This document shows, piece after piece, positions 28,630 through 37,665 of a stretch of 64,000 bases of DNA. This DNA is from Megasphaera stantonii (GTDB lineage Bacteria; Bacillota; Negativicutes; Veillonellales; Megasphaeraceae). The stretch is from the NCBI RefSeq assembly GCF_003367905.1, contig NZ_CP029462.1, forward strand, positions 310,001 to 374,000, given 5' to 3'. Below the pieces are notes generated by a model, which was not told where the DNA came from, made no database searches, and saw nothing but the letters and a program-made list of their open reading frames with translations. Both the position numbers and the translations under genes were made by a program. Each line of letters starts with the position of its first letter. The stretch's first letter is position 1.

Positions 28630-30018
28630 TTATGCTTTTACTCCTGCTAACTTCGCCGGATCCATGGCGGCGTCGAACTGCTCGCCTGTAACCCAGCCGC
28701 TGGCAACGGCCGATTCACGCAGCGTCAGCCCTTCCTTCGCCGCAGTCTTGGCGATCGTGCAGGCCTTGTCATAGCCTACGAGGGGTACGAGGCCCGTAAC
28801 GAGGATCAGCGACTGATGCAGGTTGTAGTCGATTTTTTTGAGATTCGGCTGAATGCCAACGACGCAATGCTTGCAGAACGAATCCATGACGTCGCTCAGA
28901 ATGCGGATAGACTGCACCATGTTGTAGGCGATTACCGGCATGAACACGTTGAGCTCAAAGTTGCCCTGGCTGGCAGCAATGCCGACGGTCGCATCGTTGC
29001 CCATGACCTGTACGGCTACCATGGTCATAGCTTCGCACTGCGTCGGGTTTACCTTCGACGGCATGATGGAGCTGCCCGGTTCATTTTCCGGAATGGTGAT
29101 TTCGCCGATGCCGCAGCGGGGGCCAGATGCCAGCCAACGCACATCGTTGGCGATTTTCATCAAATCGCAGGCCAAGGCCTTCAGCATGCCGTGGACGACG
29201 ACGAGCTCGTCCTTACTGGTCAGGGCGTGGAATTTATTCGGCGCCGTATGGAACGTTTCACCCGTCAGCTTGCTGAGTGTTTCGGCAAACCTTACGTCGT
29301 ATCCTTCCGGGCAGTTGATGCCCGTGCCGACAGCCGTGCCGCCCATGGCCAGATCGCGAAGGAAATCAATTCCCCGTTCCAGCATTTCCTTATTGCGTTC
29401 GATCATGCGGGCCCAGCCGCTGAACTCCTGTCCCAAGGTAAGGGGTGTAGCGTCCTGCAGGTGGGTGCGGCCAATCTTAACGATGCCGGCATATTCTTCC
29501 GCCTTGGCGTGGAGCGCATGGTACAGCGTGTCCATGGCCGGGAACAGCTGACGCTTGATGAGCAGGAGCGACGCTACGTGGAGCGACGTAGGGAATATAT
29601 CGTTGGAGCTCTGCGAATGGTTGACGTGGTCGTTCGGATGAACGTTGACGTCTTCTCCCTGTTCCTGCAACAGCTGCATGGCCCGGTGCGCGATGACTTC
29701 GTTCATGTTCATGTTGAACTGCGTGCCGCTGCCGGTCATCCATACGGCCAAGGGGAAATTGCCGTCCAATTTGCCGGCCAGGACGTCGTCGCAGGCAGAG
29801 GCAATGGCGTCGGCCCTGTCGCCGTCTACGGCACCCAGCTCTTTATTGACTAAGGCGGCCGTTTTCTTTAAATAGGCAAATACCGTCACCAATTCAGCTG
29901 GAATCTTTTCCGTGCCGATTTGGAAATTTTCAAAGCTCCGCTGCGTCTGGGCCCCCCACAATTTATCGGCAGGCACCTTCACTTCTCCCATCGAGTCTCT
30001 CTCTATGCGATATTCCAT
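28630..30018 (-). CDS. fumC: Class II fumarate hydratase
   Basis: Iron-independent reversible hydration of fumarate to malate. The 462-residue protein starts YRIERDSMGEVKVPADKLWGAQTQRS, typical of FumC; it has the substrate-binding GSGTQFNMNMNEV, the TGTGI-like block GTAVGTGINCP, and the superfamily signature GSSIMPSKVNPTQCE with the catalytic Ser loop. It is single, between two terminators, so it is not part of a visible cycle operon. Confidence 0.96.
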   Translation of the reverse strand: MEYRIERDSMGEVKVPADKLWGAQTQRSFENFQIGTEKIPAELVTVFAYLKKTAALVNKELGAVDGDRADAIASACDDVLAGKLDGNFPLAVWMTGSGTQFNMNMNEVIAHRAMQLLQEQGEDVNVHPNDHVNHSQSSNDIFPTSLHVASLLLIKRQLFPAMDTLYHALHAKAEEYAGIVKIGRTHLQDATPLTLGQEFSGWARMIERNKEMLERGIDFLRDLAMGGTAVGTGINCPEGYDVRFAETLSKLTGETFHTAPNKFHALTSKDELVVVHGMLKALACDLMKIANDVRWLASGPRCGIGEITIPENEPGSSIMPSKVNPTQCEAMTMVAVQVMGNDATVGIAASQGNFELNVFMPVIAYNMVQSIRILSDVMDSFCKHCVVGIQPNLKKIDYNLHQSLILVTGLVPLVGYDKACTIAKTAAKEGLTLRESAVASGWVTGEQFDAAMDPAKLAGVKA

Positions 30019-30081
30019 GTTCGTATCCTCCTGTCTATCCCGTAAAAACGGGCATGATACATATCATATGTTTTTATGAAA

Positions 30082-30103
30082 AAGGCTCCCCGCAGGGAGC
30101 CTT
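30082..30103 (-). terminator. Terminator of the purine operon or upstream of fumC
   Basis: Nine-base perfect arms AAGGCTCCC and GGGAGCCTT around CGCA (plus strand), followed on the minus strand by TTTTTC. It lies 42 bases after the purD stop. Confidence 0.88.
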
Positions 30104-30144
30104 GCTTCGTCTTACGCTCTGTCTCAACAGACTGCAGACGTTTC

Positions 30145-31416
30145 TTACTGTAAATGCTTCAAGCCCTTCGCGCCGATGTCGCTGCGGACCTGCTGGCCGT
30201 CGAAGTGGATAGCCGCGACGTGACGGTACGCTTCGTCAATGGATTCCTTCAAGGTCGGAGCTACAGCCGTCACACCGAGAACGCGGCCGCCGTTCGTCAC
30301 GTACTGGCCGTCCTTCTTAGCCGTGCCGGAATGGAATACCATGGCCGTATCGTCGAGGGCGTCCAAGCCGGAAATGACGTCGCCTTTATGGGAAGACGCC
30401 GGATATCCCGCCGAGGCCATGATAACGCAGCACGCCGAAGCGTCTTTCCAGGCTACCATATCTTTCGTCAGCGTCCCCTGCGTGCAGGCGTACATGATTT
30501 CCGCCAAATCGCCGTCAAGGAGAGGCAGTACAGCCTGTGTTTCAGGATCGCCGAAACGGCAGTTGAATTCGACGACCTTCGGGCCGTCGGCCGTAATCAT
30601 GAGGCCGGCGTATAAGCAGCCCTGATATACGATGCCTTCCTGAGCCAATCCGTCTACGACGGGGCGGAGGATTTTTTCTTCTACTTCCTTCACCAGTTCA
30701 GGCGTCATAACCGGAGCCGGAGCGTATGCGCCCATGCCGCCCGTGTTTGGGCCTTCGTCGTTGTCGAAGATGCGCTTGTGGTCCTGAGCCGAAATCATGG
30801 GAACGATAGTCTTGCCGTCGACAAAAGCCAGCAGGCTCGCTTCTTCGCCGACCATGCATTCTTCGACGACGATGCGGCCGCCTGACGCACCGAAGATGTG
30901 GTCTTCCATCATGGCGTTAACCGCTTCTACGGCTTCTTCTTCCGTCTGGGCGACGACGACGCCCTTGCCGGCAGCTAAGCCGTCGGCCTTGACGACGATG
31001 GGAGCGCCCTGTTCATGAATATATTTCTTTGCCGCTTCCCCATCGGTAAAGGTTGCGTACGCCGCCGTCGGAACATGGTATTTTTTCATGATGTCCTTAG
31101 CAAAGGCCTTAGAGCCTTCCATCTGCGCGGCAGCCTTGTTCGGGCCGAATACAGCCAGCCCCTTAGCCTGACAAATATCTGCCAAGCCTTCCGTCAAAGG
31201 AACTTCCGGGCCGACGACGAGCATGTCGATTCCTTCGCCGCAGCAGTATACGGCGATTTTTTCCAAATCCGATACGGGGATGTCGATGCATTCGGCAATT
31301 TCCGCCATAGCGGCGCTACCGGGGATAGCGTATAATTTTTCAACGGTTTTGCTCTGCGCCAGCTTCCAGGCCAGGGCGTGTTCGCGGCCGCCGCTGCCGA
31401 TCACTGCTACTTTCAT
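30145..31416 (-). CDS. purD: Phosphoribosylamine-glycine ligase
   Basis: Second step of purine synthesis: joins glycine to phosphoribosylamine with ATP. The 423-residue protein has the N-domain start VAVIGSGGREHALAWKLAQS, the ATP-grasp core (PIVVKADGLAAGKGVVVAQT), and the metal-binding block EFNCRFGDPETQAVLPLL. Its ATG overlaps the IMP cyclohydrolase stop by one base (TAATG), so the two are translationally coupled. It is the last gene of the pur cluster here. Confidence 0.97.
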   Translation of the reverse strand: MKVAVIGSGGREHALAWKLAQSKTVEKLYAIPGSAAMAEIAECIDIPVSDLEKIAVYCCGEGIDMLVVGPEVPLTEGLADICQAKGLAVFGPNKAAAQMEGSKAFAKDIMKKYHVPTAAYATFTDGEAAKKYIHEQGAPIVVKADGLAAGKGVVVAQTEEEAVEAVNAMMEDHIFGASGGRIVVEECMVGEEASLLAFVDGKTIVPMISAQDHKRIFDNDEGPNTGGMGAYAPAPVMTPELVKEVEEKILRPVVDGLAQEGIVYQGCLYAGLMITADGPKVVEFNCRFGDPETQAVLPLLDGDLAEIMYACTQGTLTKDMVAWKDASACCVIMASAGYPASSHKGDVISGLDALDDTAMVFHSGTAKKDGQYVTNGGRVLGVTAVAPTLKESIDEAYRHVAAIHFDGQQVRSDIGAKGLKHLQ

Positions 31417-32021
31417 TATTTCGCAGCTCCTTTCGCAACCTGGCCGGCCAGGTATTCGGCAATGGCCGTGTCGTATACGGCCGTATGATGGAACGCTTCC
31501 TGCGCCAGTTCCAAACGGTATTCGTCGCTGAATTCGCCGTCTTTGCGGAGGATGTCGATGATTTCGCCGTATTTAGCCGGATTCGTAACGATAGCTACGT
31601 ACTTATTGTTCTTAGCCGACGCCCGGACCATGCAGGGGCCGCCGATATCGATGTTTTCAATGGCTTCGGCCAGCGTGACGTCCGGTTTGGCAATAGTCTG
31701 CTGGAAGGGGTACAAGTTGACGACAACCAGATCGATCGGCGTAATGTCGTGGTCTTTCATGGCCTGGACATGTTCCGGATTGTCGCGGACGGCCAAGATA
31801 GCGCCGTGGATTTTCGGATTCAGCGTCTTGACGCGGCCGTCCATCATTTCCGGGAAGCCCGTAACGTCCTGTACGGCCATGACCGGTACGCCGGCTTCTT
31901 TCAGAGCCCGCATCGTGCCGCCTGTAGAAATGATTTCAACGCCCATATCGGCCAGAGCCTTGCCTAATTCGACGACGCCCGTTTTATCGGATACGCTGAT
32001 GAGCGCGCGTTTAACCTTCAT
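31416..32021 (-). CDS. purH: Stand-alone IMP cyclohydrolase (N-terminal half of PurH)
   Basis: Closes FAICAR to IMP, the last step of purine synthesis. The 201-residue protein matches only the N-terminal MGS-like half of the usual ~510-residue bifunctional Pur[56 protein letters not shown] and [16 protein letters not shown]. It stops after [14 protein letters not shown], where the AICAR transformylase domain would begin. The next gene (purD) starts at the stop codon, so this is not a frameshifted remnant: no transformylase sequence follows. The transformylase must be encoded elsewhere. The start has a strong AAGGAGG. Confidence 0.92.
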   Translation of the reverse strand: MKVKRALISVSDKTGVVELGKALADMGVEIISTGGTMRALKEAGVPVMAVQDVTGFPEMMDGRVKTLNPKIHGAILAVRDNPEHVQAMKDHDITPIDLVVVNLYPFQQTIAKPDVTLAEAIENIDIGGPCMVRASAKNNKYVAIVTNPAKYGEIIDILRKDGEFSDEYRLELAQEAFHHTAVYDTAIAEYLAGQVAKGAAK

Positions 32022-32033
32022 GATAATTCCTCC

Positions 32034-32648
32034 TTATGCTTGCGTGCCTTTGACGACGCCGCCTTCAATGCGGAGCTTGTCGTCGCAGAACAGAGAAACG
32101 GCTTTGATAAATGTAGGATGTTCCTTCGTCAAGATACGGGCCGCCAGCGTATCTTCCGTGTCGTCGTCCATAACGGGGACAGACGACTGCAGAATAATCG
32201 GGCCGGCGTCCATATCGGGAACAACGAAGTGAACGGTGCAGCCGGCAATTTTTACGCCCGCTTCCAAAGCCTGGCGCTGGGCGTGCAGGCCGCGGAAGGA
32301 CGGCAGCAATGCCGGATGGATATTGATGATTTTATGTTCGTAGCGGGAAATGAAATCGCCGCTGAGAAGCCGCATAAACCCGGCCAGGCAGATGACGTCG
32401 GCCTGATACGGCGCAATCTGGTCGAGGATAAACTGTTCAAACTCCGCCTTGGAGCCAAACTGCTTGCGGTCTGCCAGGATAACCGGCACACCCCATTCCC
32501 TGGCCCGGTCCATGACAGGCGCGCCGGGAATATCGCAGACCAGCGCCTTGACTTCGGCATTAATAGCGCCGGCTTCCACGGCGTCATGCAGGGCGACGGC
32601 ATTGGAGCCGCGGCCCGAAGCAAAGATGACCATGCGCTTCTTAGTCAT
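32034..32648 (-). CDS. purN: Phosphoribosylglycinamide formyltransferase
   Basis: Transfers a formyl group from 10-formyl-tetrahydrofolate to GAR. The 204-residue protein has the N-terminal [14 protein letters not shown] block and the catalytic Asn-His-Asp set in [24 protein letters not shown] and DMDAGPII. The ATG at 32648 overlaps the purM stop (ATGACTAA) and has GGGAGG upstream; a longer in-frame start lies inside purM. Confidence 0.96.
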   Translation of the reverse strand: MTKKRMVIFASGRGSNAVALHDAVEAGAINAEVKALVCDIPGAPVMDRAREWGVPVILADRKQFGSKAEFEQFILDQIAPYQADVICLAGFMRLLSGDFISRYEHKIINIHPALLPSFRGLHAQRQALEAGVKIAGCTVHFVVPDMDAGPIILQSSVPVMDDDTEDTLAARILTKEHPTFIKAVSLFCDDKLRIEGGVVKGTQA

Positions 32649-33705
32649 TGAACGCGCCTCCCTGCAGCGTGACCGGCACATCCGAATCGACGACCTTGCC
32701 GATGACATAGGCCTTTTCGTCCCGTTCAGCCAGGTTAGCCATGACGGCGTCGGCGTCTTTTGCGTCGACGATCATGATCATGCCGATGCCCATGTTAAAG
32801 GTGCGGTACATTTCGCGCTTGTCTACGTTGCCCCATTTCTGGAGAAGGCCGAAAATCGGCAGCTGCGGCCACGACGTCACGTCGATTTCCACGCCTACGC
32901 CCTTCGGCAGCACGCGGGGAATATTTTCATAGAAGCCGCCGCCTGTAATGTGTACCATGCCCTTGACGTCGAAATTGCGGATAATGGGCAGGCACGGTCT
33001 TGGATAGAGGCGCGTCGGCGTGAGCAGACATTCGCCGATGGTCATGCCCAATTCGTCGACGTATTGGTCGAGCTTCATGTTCATCCGTTCAAAGACGATC
33101 TTGCGGACCAGTGAAAAGCCGTTGGAATGGACGCCTGTCGACGGAAGGCCGATGAGGACGTCTCCGGCTTTGATCGTTTCGCCCGTAATGACTTTTTCAC
33201 GGTCGACGATGCCGACGCCGAAGCCGGCCAAGTCATAGTCGTCTTTCGCGTAGAAGCCGGCCATTTCAGCCGTTTCGCCGCCGAGAAGGGCGCAGCCCGA
33301 TTCCTTGCAGGCATTGGCGACGCCTTTTACGATCGTCGCTACCTGTACGGGATCCAGCTTTCCTACGGCGATGTAGTCCAGGAAGAACAGCGGCTCTGCC
33401 CCTTGGACGAGAATATCATTAATGGACATGGCTACGCAGTCCTGGCCAACCGTATCATGCTTGTCCATCATGATAGCTAGGCGCAGCTTCGTGCCTACGC
33501 CGTCGGTACCGCTTACTAAAATCGGATTTTTTATCTCGCTGTTCATGAGAGAAAAGAGGCCGCCGAAGCCGCCGAGATCGCCGAGGACTTCCGGGCGGTA
33601 CGTCGCTTTGACCGAATCCTTCATGAGTTCTACTGCTTTGTTGCCGGCATCGATATCTACGCCGGCGTCTGCATAGGTTAATCCTTTATTTGTGTTCGAG
33701 AGCAT
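32641..33705 (-). CDS. purM: Phosphoribosylformylglycinamidine cyclo-ligase
   Basis: Makes AIR from FGAM with ATP. The 354-residue protein has [46 protein letters not shown] and [16 protein letters not shown], all PurM hallmarks. I chose the ATG at 33705 with AAGGAG upstream; it lies inside the end of purF, a 20-base overlap. Confidence 0.97.
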   Translation of the reverse strand: MLSNTNKGLTYADAGVDIDAGNKAVELMKDSVKATYRPEVLGDLGGFGGLFSLMNSEIKNPILVSGTDGVGTKLRLAIMMDKHDTVGQDCVAMSINDILVQGAEPLFFLDYIAVGKLDPVQVATIVKGVANACKESGCALLGGETAEMAGFYAKDDYDLAGFGVGIVDREKVITGETIKAGDVLIGLPSTGVHSNGFSLVRKIVFERMNMKLDQYVDELGMTIGECLLTPTRLYPRPCLPIIRNFDVKGMVHITGGGFYENIPRVLPKGVGVEIDVTSWPQLPIFGLLQKWGNVDKREMYRTFNMGIGMIMIVDAKDADAVMANLAERDEKAYVIGKVVDSDVPVTLQGGAFND

Positions 33706-35113
33706 ATTTTTCTCCTTCCTCATTCGCCGTGGGAATGGCCGTCGGGTAGTCGTTGTTGAAGCAGGCCAGACACATATCTTCCCGCGGAATATTCGAAATA
33801 GCACGGCTCAGGCCTTCGATGGAAATGAAATGCAGCTTGTCTACGCCGATGTATTTCTGTATCTGTTCTACGTTGAGAGTCGACGCGATGAGTTCCTTGC
33901 GGACCGACGTGTCGATGCCGTAGAAGCAGGGATATTTAATCGGCGGCGCCGACACGCACATGTAGACTTCCTTCGCTCCGGCTTCGCGCAGGAGCTTGCA
34001 GATAATGCCGCTCGTCGTGCCGCGGACAATGGAGTCGTCGACCATGACGATGCGCTTGCCCTTTACGACGGATTTGACGACGTTCAGCTTCATGCGCACA
34101 GCCAGTTCGCGCTGCTTCTGATTCGGTTTGATGAAGGTACGGCCCATGTAACGGTTTTTGATGAGGCCGTGGCGGAACGGAATGCCCGAAGCCTGGGAAT
34201 AGCCGATAGCCGCCGTGTTGCCGCTGTCCGGCACGGAAATGACCAGATCAGCGTCGTACTGCGTTTCATTCCACATTTCCTTGCCCATATTCAGACGGGC
34301 CTGGTATACGTCCTGTCCGTCAATAGTGCTGTCCGGACGGGCAAAATAAATATATTCAAAGGAACAGATTTGTTTGCGGTCTACTGTTGCAAAGATTCTC
34401 GATTTTACGCCTTGTTCCGTAATTTCCACGAATTCGCCGGGCTGTACGTCGCGGACGAAGGTCGCGCCGATAGCGTCGAGAGCGCACGTTTCCGACGCCA
34501 ATACCCAGCCGCCGCCGTCGGTCCGGCCGATGCACAGCGGACGGAAGCCGTAGGGATCGCGGGCGCCGTACAATTTATCCTTGGTCATCAGCACGAGGGA
34601 ATAGGCTCCGCCGAGACGGTTCATGCTTTCCATGATGCGTTCTTCCATCGTTTCCTTCTGGCTGCGGCTGATCAGGTTGACGATGATTTCGCTGTCCATG
34701 GTCGTCTGGAAGATGGCGCCGTTTTTATCCAGTTCTTCCCTCAGGGCGCGCGTATTGGTCAGGTTGCCGTTGTGAGCCAGGGCCAGCTGTCCCATAGGCG
34801 TATACACGGCCAACGGCTGGATATTGCGGGGATTATTGGAGCCCGTCGTCGAATAGCGGACGTGGCCGATGCCGATGGGGCCGCCTTCTTCGTCGGGAAC
34901 ACCTTTTTCAAATACCGAGCTGATAAGGCCCATGCCGCGGTAGGTGTGAATATCTACGCCGTCGGTCAAGGCCATGCCGCCGCTTTCCTGTCCGCGGTGC
35001 TGCAGGGCGAACAGCCCCCAGTAAATGTAGCGGGGAATATCCAGAGTTTTGTCAAAAATACCTAATACGCCGCATTCTTCATGCTGCTTATCCCAAATCG
35101 GATCGTAAAACAT
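33686..35113 (-). CDS. purF: Amidophosphoribosyltransferase
   Basis: First committed step of purine synthesis: glutamine plus PRPP gives phosphoribosylamine. The 475-residue protein has an N-terminal propeptide of 13 residues before the nucleophile Cys of [11 protein letters not shown]. The glutaminase domain follows ([33 protein letters not shown]), and the PRPP site is [14 protein letters not shown]. Cysteines near the C-terminus suggest the iron-sulfur type known in Bacillus. It lies 36 bases behind purE. Confidence 0.97.
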   Translation of the reverse strand: MFYDPIWDKQHEECGVLGIFDKTLDIPRYIYWGLFALQHRGQESGGMALTDGVDIHTYRGMGLISSVFEKGVPDEEGGPIGIGHVRYSTTGSNNPRNIQPLAVYTPMGQLALAHNGNLTNTRALREELDKNGAIFQTTMDSEIIVNLISRSQKETMEERIMESMNRLGGAYSLVLMTKDKLYGARDPYGFRPLCIGRTDGGGWVLASETCALDAIGATFVRDVQPGEFVEITEQGVKSRIFATVDRKQICSFEYIYFARPDSTIDGQDVYQARLNMGKEMWNETQYDADLVISVPDSGNTAAIGYSQASGIPFRHGLIKNRYMGRTFIKPNQKQRELAVRMKLNVVKSVVKGKRIVMVDDSIVRGTTSGIICKLLREAGAKEVYMCVSAPPIKYPCFYGIDTSVRKELIASTLNVEQIQKYIGVDKLHFISIEGLSRAISNIPREDMCLACFNNDYPTAIPTANEEGEKYALEHK

Positions 35114-35149
35114 GAAAACCTCCTGTTTGCTAAATGCTGAAATTTTGGA

Positions 35150-35644
35150 TTACAACGCCTGTACGGCTTCTTGAATCTTTTTGTTCTTTTCCATGACCTG
35201 GTTCGCCATGTCTTCGCGGTAGGCTTTGTATTTTGCAGCCAACGCCGGGTCGCTGACCGCGCCGATCTGCAGAGCCAGCAGGGCCGCGTTTTTCGCGCCG
35301 TTTACGGCCATCGTCGCTACAGGCATGCCCGACGGCATCTGCACGATAGCCAGCAGGGCGTCCATGCCCTTCAGGCTGCCGCTTTCCAAAGGCACGCCGA
35401 TAACCGGCAGCGTCGTAAAGCTGGCGACGACGCCGGGCAGATGAGCCGCCATGCCGGCGCCGGCGATGATGACGCTGATGCCCCGTTCTTCCGCGCCGGA
35501 GGCGAAGTCCCGCACGGCAGCCGGCGTCCGGTGGGCCGAAGCCAATAATACTTCGTACTCTACGCCAAATTCTTTCAACACATCAACCGCTTTTTTCATG
35601 ATCGGAAAATCTGAATCGCTTCCCATAATAATGCCGACCTTCAA
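35150..35644 (-). CDS. purE: N5-carboxyaminoimidazole ribonucleotide mutase
   Basis: Class I PurE, 164 residues, converts N5-CAIR to CAIR. MGSDSDFPIMKKAVDVL, LLASAHRTPAAV (catalytic His) and AGAGMAAHLPGVVAS are diagnostic. Translation starts at a TTG, eight bases after AAGGAGGG. It is the first enzyme gene after a leader of about 170 bases with a small ORF and a hairpin. No purK is next to it. Confidence 0.96.
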   Translation of the reverse strand: MKVGIIMGSDSDFPIMKKAVDVLKEFGVEYEVLLASAHRTPAAVRDFASGAEERGISVIIAGAGMAAHLPGVVASFTTLPVIGVPLESGSLKGMDALLAIVQMPSGMPVATMAVNGAKNAALLALQIGAVSDPALAAKYKAYREDMANQVMEKNKKIQEAVQAL

Positions 35645-35667
35645 AAAAATCCCTCCTTAGAATAAGT

Positions 35668-35702
35668 AAAACCCAAAAGTGAGGCAATCACCTTTGGGTT
35701 TA
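35668..35702 (-). terminator. Leader hairpin before purE (possible attenuator)
   Basis: Arms AAACCCAAAGGTGA and TCACTTTTGGGTTTT (minus strand) form a strong hairpin followed by a weak T tract (TTTTACTT). It sits between the small leader ORF and the purE ribosome binding site, so it could act as an attenuator or partial terminator. Confidence 0.6.
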
Positions 35703-35707
35703 TTCAC

Positions 35708-35773
35708 TTAGACGCACTGCTGCATTGCCCGTTTACAAACCGCTTCACTATCAGTCCATAAAGCAATGTCCAT
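35708..35773 (-). CDS. Putative 21-residue leader peptide before purE
   Basis: AAGGAG lies seven bases before an ATG that opens a 21-codon frame (MDIALWTDSEAV... ending MQQCV) and stops six bases before the leader hairpin. It follows a consensus promoter, so it is transcribed. The good ribosome binding site and the position favour a translated leader, but the product is too short to classify. There is no run of one regulatory codon, so a simple amino-acid attenuator is not obvious. It could also be an independent small protein. Confidence 0.45.
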   Translation of the reverse strand: MDIALWTDSEAVCKRAMQQCV

Positions 35774-35817
35774 AGCGCATCTCCTTATTGAATCATAACT
35801 TATCAAAATACACCTAG

Positions 35818-35846
35818 ATTTTACCAAAAACGCCTATACGTGTCAA
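35818..35846 (-). promoter_or_regulatory. Promoter of the purine operon
   Basis: TTGACA (35841-35846) and TAAAAT (35818-35823) on the minus strand with a 17-base spacer. The -35 hexamer contains the TGA stop of pyrD. I see neither a purine riboswitch nor a clear PurR box. Confidence 0.8.
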
Positions 35847-36757
35847 TCGTTTATCTTGCCGATAATCTCGCTGATATGGGAAATTCCCATCTTTTCGCAG
35901 TAGGCGTCCATGCCTTCGGCAATTTCTTCTACGGCGCAGGGATTGACGAAGTTATATGCCCCTACGGCAACGGCGCTGGCGCCGGCCAGCATAAACTCGA
36001 CGGCGTCCTGCCACGACGCGATGCCGCCTAAGCCCAGAACGGGAATCTTCACGGCGTTGGCAACCTGCCATACCATGCGCAGGGCCACGGGCTTTACGGC
36101 CGGACCGGATAAGCCGCCCGTAATATTTCCTAACAGAGGCTTCTGCGTATAGATGTCGATAGCCATACCTGTCAGCGTATTAATGAGCGATACGGCGTCG
36201 GCTCCGGCGTCTTCCACGGCTTTAGCCATGACGGTAATATCCGTCACGTTCGGCGACAGCTTCATGATGACCGGCTTGCTCGTGTGGTCCTTGACGCTGC
36301 GGGCTACCGACGCGGCGGCCTTCGGGTCGGTGCCGAAGACGATGCCCCCCTCTTTGACGTTCGGGCAGGAAATGTTGACTTCTAGGGCGGCGACGCCGTC
36401 TACGTCGAGCTTTGCAGCCAATTCGCCGTATTCTTCCGCCGTACCGGCCGAGATATTGACGATGAGCGGCGTACTGTGACGGCTTACTTCCGGCAGGATA
36501 TCCCGCTTAAAAGCGTCTACGCCGGGATTTTCCAGGCCGATGCAGTTCAGCATGCCTGCCGGCGTTTCGGCGACGCGCACGCCCGGATTGCCCGGCCGCG
36601 GCAAAGGCGTAATGCCCTTGGATATAATAGCGCCGATGTTGTCAATGTCGAGGAAGTCGGCGTATTCCAGGCCGAAGCCGAAGGTTCCCGACGCCCCCAT
36701 GACCGGCGTTTTCATAGAAATGCCGGCAAAGTTCACAGCTATGCGTTCCTTGTTCAT
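35843..36757 (-). CDS. pyrD: Dihydroorotate dehydrogenase B, catalytic subunit
   Basis: Oxidises dihydroorotate to orotate in pyrimidine synthesis, passing electrons through PyrK to NAD. The 304-residue protein has an FMN barrel with [12 protein letters not shown], the catalytic Cys block [14 protein letters not shown] (Cys identifies class 1B), and [22 protein letters not shown]. The start codon overlaps the pyrK stop by one base (TGATG), so the two are translationally coupled. Confidence 0.96.
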   Translation of the reverse strand: MNKERIAVNFAGISMKTPVMGASGTFGFGLEYADFLDIDNIGAIISKGITPLPRPGNPGVRVAETPAGMLNCIGLENPGVDAFKRDILPEVSRHSTPLIVNISAGTAEEYGELAAKLDVDGVAALEVNISCPNVKEGGIVFGTDPKAAASVARSVKDHTSKPVIMKLSPNVTDITVMAKAVEDAGADAVSLINTLTGMAIDIYTQKPLLGNITGGLSGPAVKPVALRMVWQVANAVKIPVLGLGGIASWQDAVEFMLAGASAVAVGAYNFVNPCAVEEIAEGMDAYCEKMGISHISEIIGKIND

Positions 36758-37518
36758 CAGAAAACCTCCTTCGCCGGGAATACAGGGCCGTCGGCGCAGA
36801 CCTTATAGCGCTTGCCGCTCAGCTTGCTTTCAAAGGTACAGCCGAGACATACGCCAATGCCGCAGGCCATCCGTTTTTCCATGGAAACCTCGCAGGCAAC
36901 GCCGGCCGCGTCGGACGCTTCGGCAATGGTCTGCATCATGACCGTCGGGCCGCACACCGACACGCGGTCGATTGGATTTTCAGCAAAAATCGCCGGCAAA
37001 GCGTGGACGGCAAATCCCTTGATGCCCAGCGAGCCGTCGTCGGTCGTCACGTAAATCTTTTCCGCATAGGGCTCAAAAAACTTCGTCCAGAACGTTTCTG
37101 CCGCCTTCTTTCCAGCTACGAGCACGACGGGCTTATCCAGCTTCTTGGCCAGGAAAATAAGCGGAGCTAAACCGACGCCGCCGCCGACGAGGAGCGCTTT
37201 GCCCGGCGCCGTCGTGAACACGCCTTCGCCCAAAGGGCCTTCGGCGCTGATGACCTCGCCGGCTTTCATGGCTGTCATTTCCTGTGTCCCCGTGCCTACG
37301 AGGCGGTAAATGATCGTAACGGCTCCCGTCTCCGTATCGGCGTCGACGATGCCGAAGGGACGGCGCAGGAACGTCTTACCTCCCTGCTTCTGCATATTGA
37401 CGAACTGGCCGGGCTTTGCTTCGGCAGCAATCTTCGGCGCATGAAATACCATTTTCCAAACGTCGGGAATAATCGCTTCATTCTGCAAAATTTCCGCGTT
37501 TTCCAAAAACTTTTTCAC
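36757..37518 (-). CDS. pyrK: Dihydroorotate dehydrogenase B, electron-transfer subunit
   Basis: Iron-sulfur flavoprotein that hands electrons from PyrD to NAD. The 253-residue protein has the FAD site ([10 protein letters not shown]), the NAD-binding [16 protein letters not shown], and a C-terminal [2Fe-2S] set ([11 protein letters not shown] plus a later Cys). I start at the GTG at 37518, eight bases after GGAAGGATGG; longer in-frame starts lack a ribosome binding site. It lies just before pyrD. Confidence 0.94.
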   Translation of the reverse strand: MKKFLENAEILQNEAIIPDVWKMVFHAPKIAAEAKPGQFVNMQKQGGKTFLRRPFGIVDADTETGAVTIIYRLVGTGTQEMTAMKAGEVISAEGPLGEGVFTTAPGKALLVGGGVGLAPLIFLAKKLDKPVVLVAGKKAAETFWTKFFEPYAEKIYVTTDDGSLGIKGFAVHALPAIFAENPIDRVSVCGPTVMMQTIAEASDAAGVACEVSMEKRMACGIGVCLGCTFESKLSGKRYKVCADGPVFPAKEVF

Positions 37519-37626
37519 TTGTCCCCATCCTTCCACTATCATAGTTATTAGTATTGTATCATAGAACGGCATCCAGATAAATACACGAAAGGCCGCCTTT
37601 TCCGCCTCCGCGGCAATATATACGAC

Positions 37627-37655
37627 AACCCGGCCGCAGGGACGCAGCCGGGCTC
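37627..37655 (-). terminator. Hairpin after the sensor kinase gene
   Basis: Eight-base arms AGCCCGGC and GCCGGGTT around a 12-base loop, just past the kinase stop. There is no T tract, so termination here is only possible. Confidence 0.35.
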
Positions 37656-37665
37656 GTTGCAATCA

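Noticed and set aside
35645-35842. Guanine/adenine riboswitch before purE
   Set aside because: I looked for the conserved purine aptamer core and its two loop motifs on the minus strand and did not find them; the space holds a small ORF and one hairpin.
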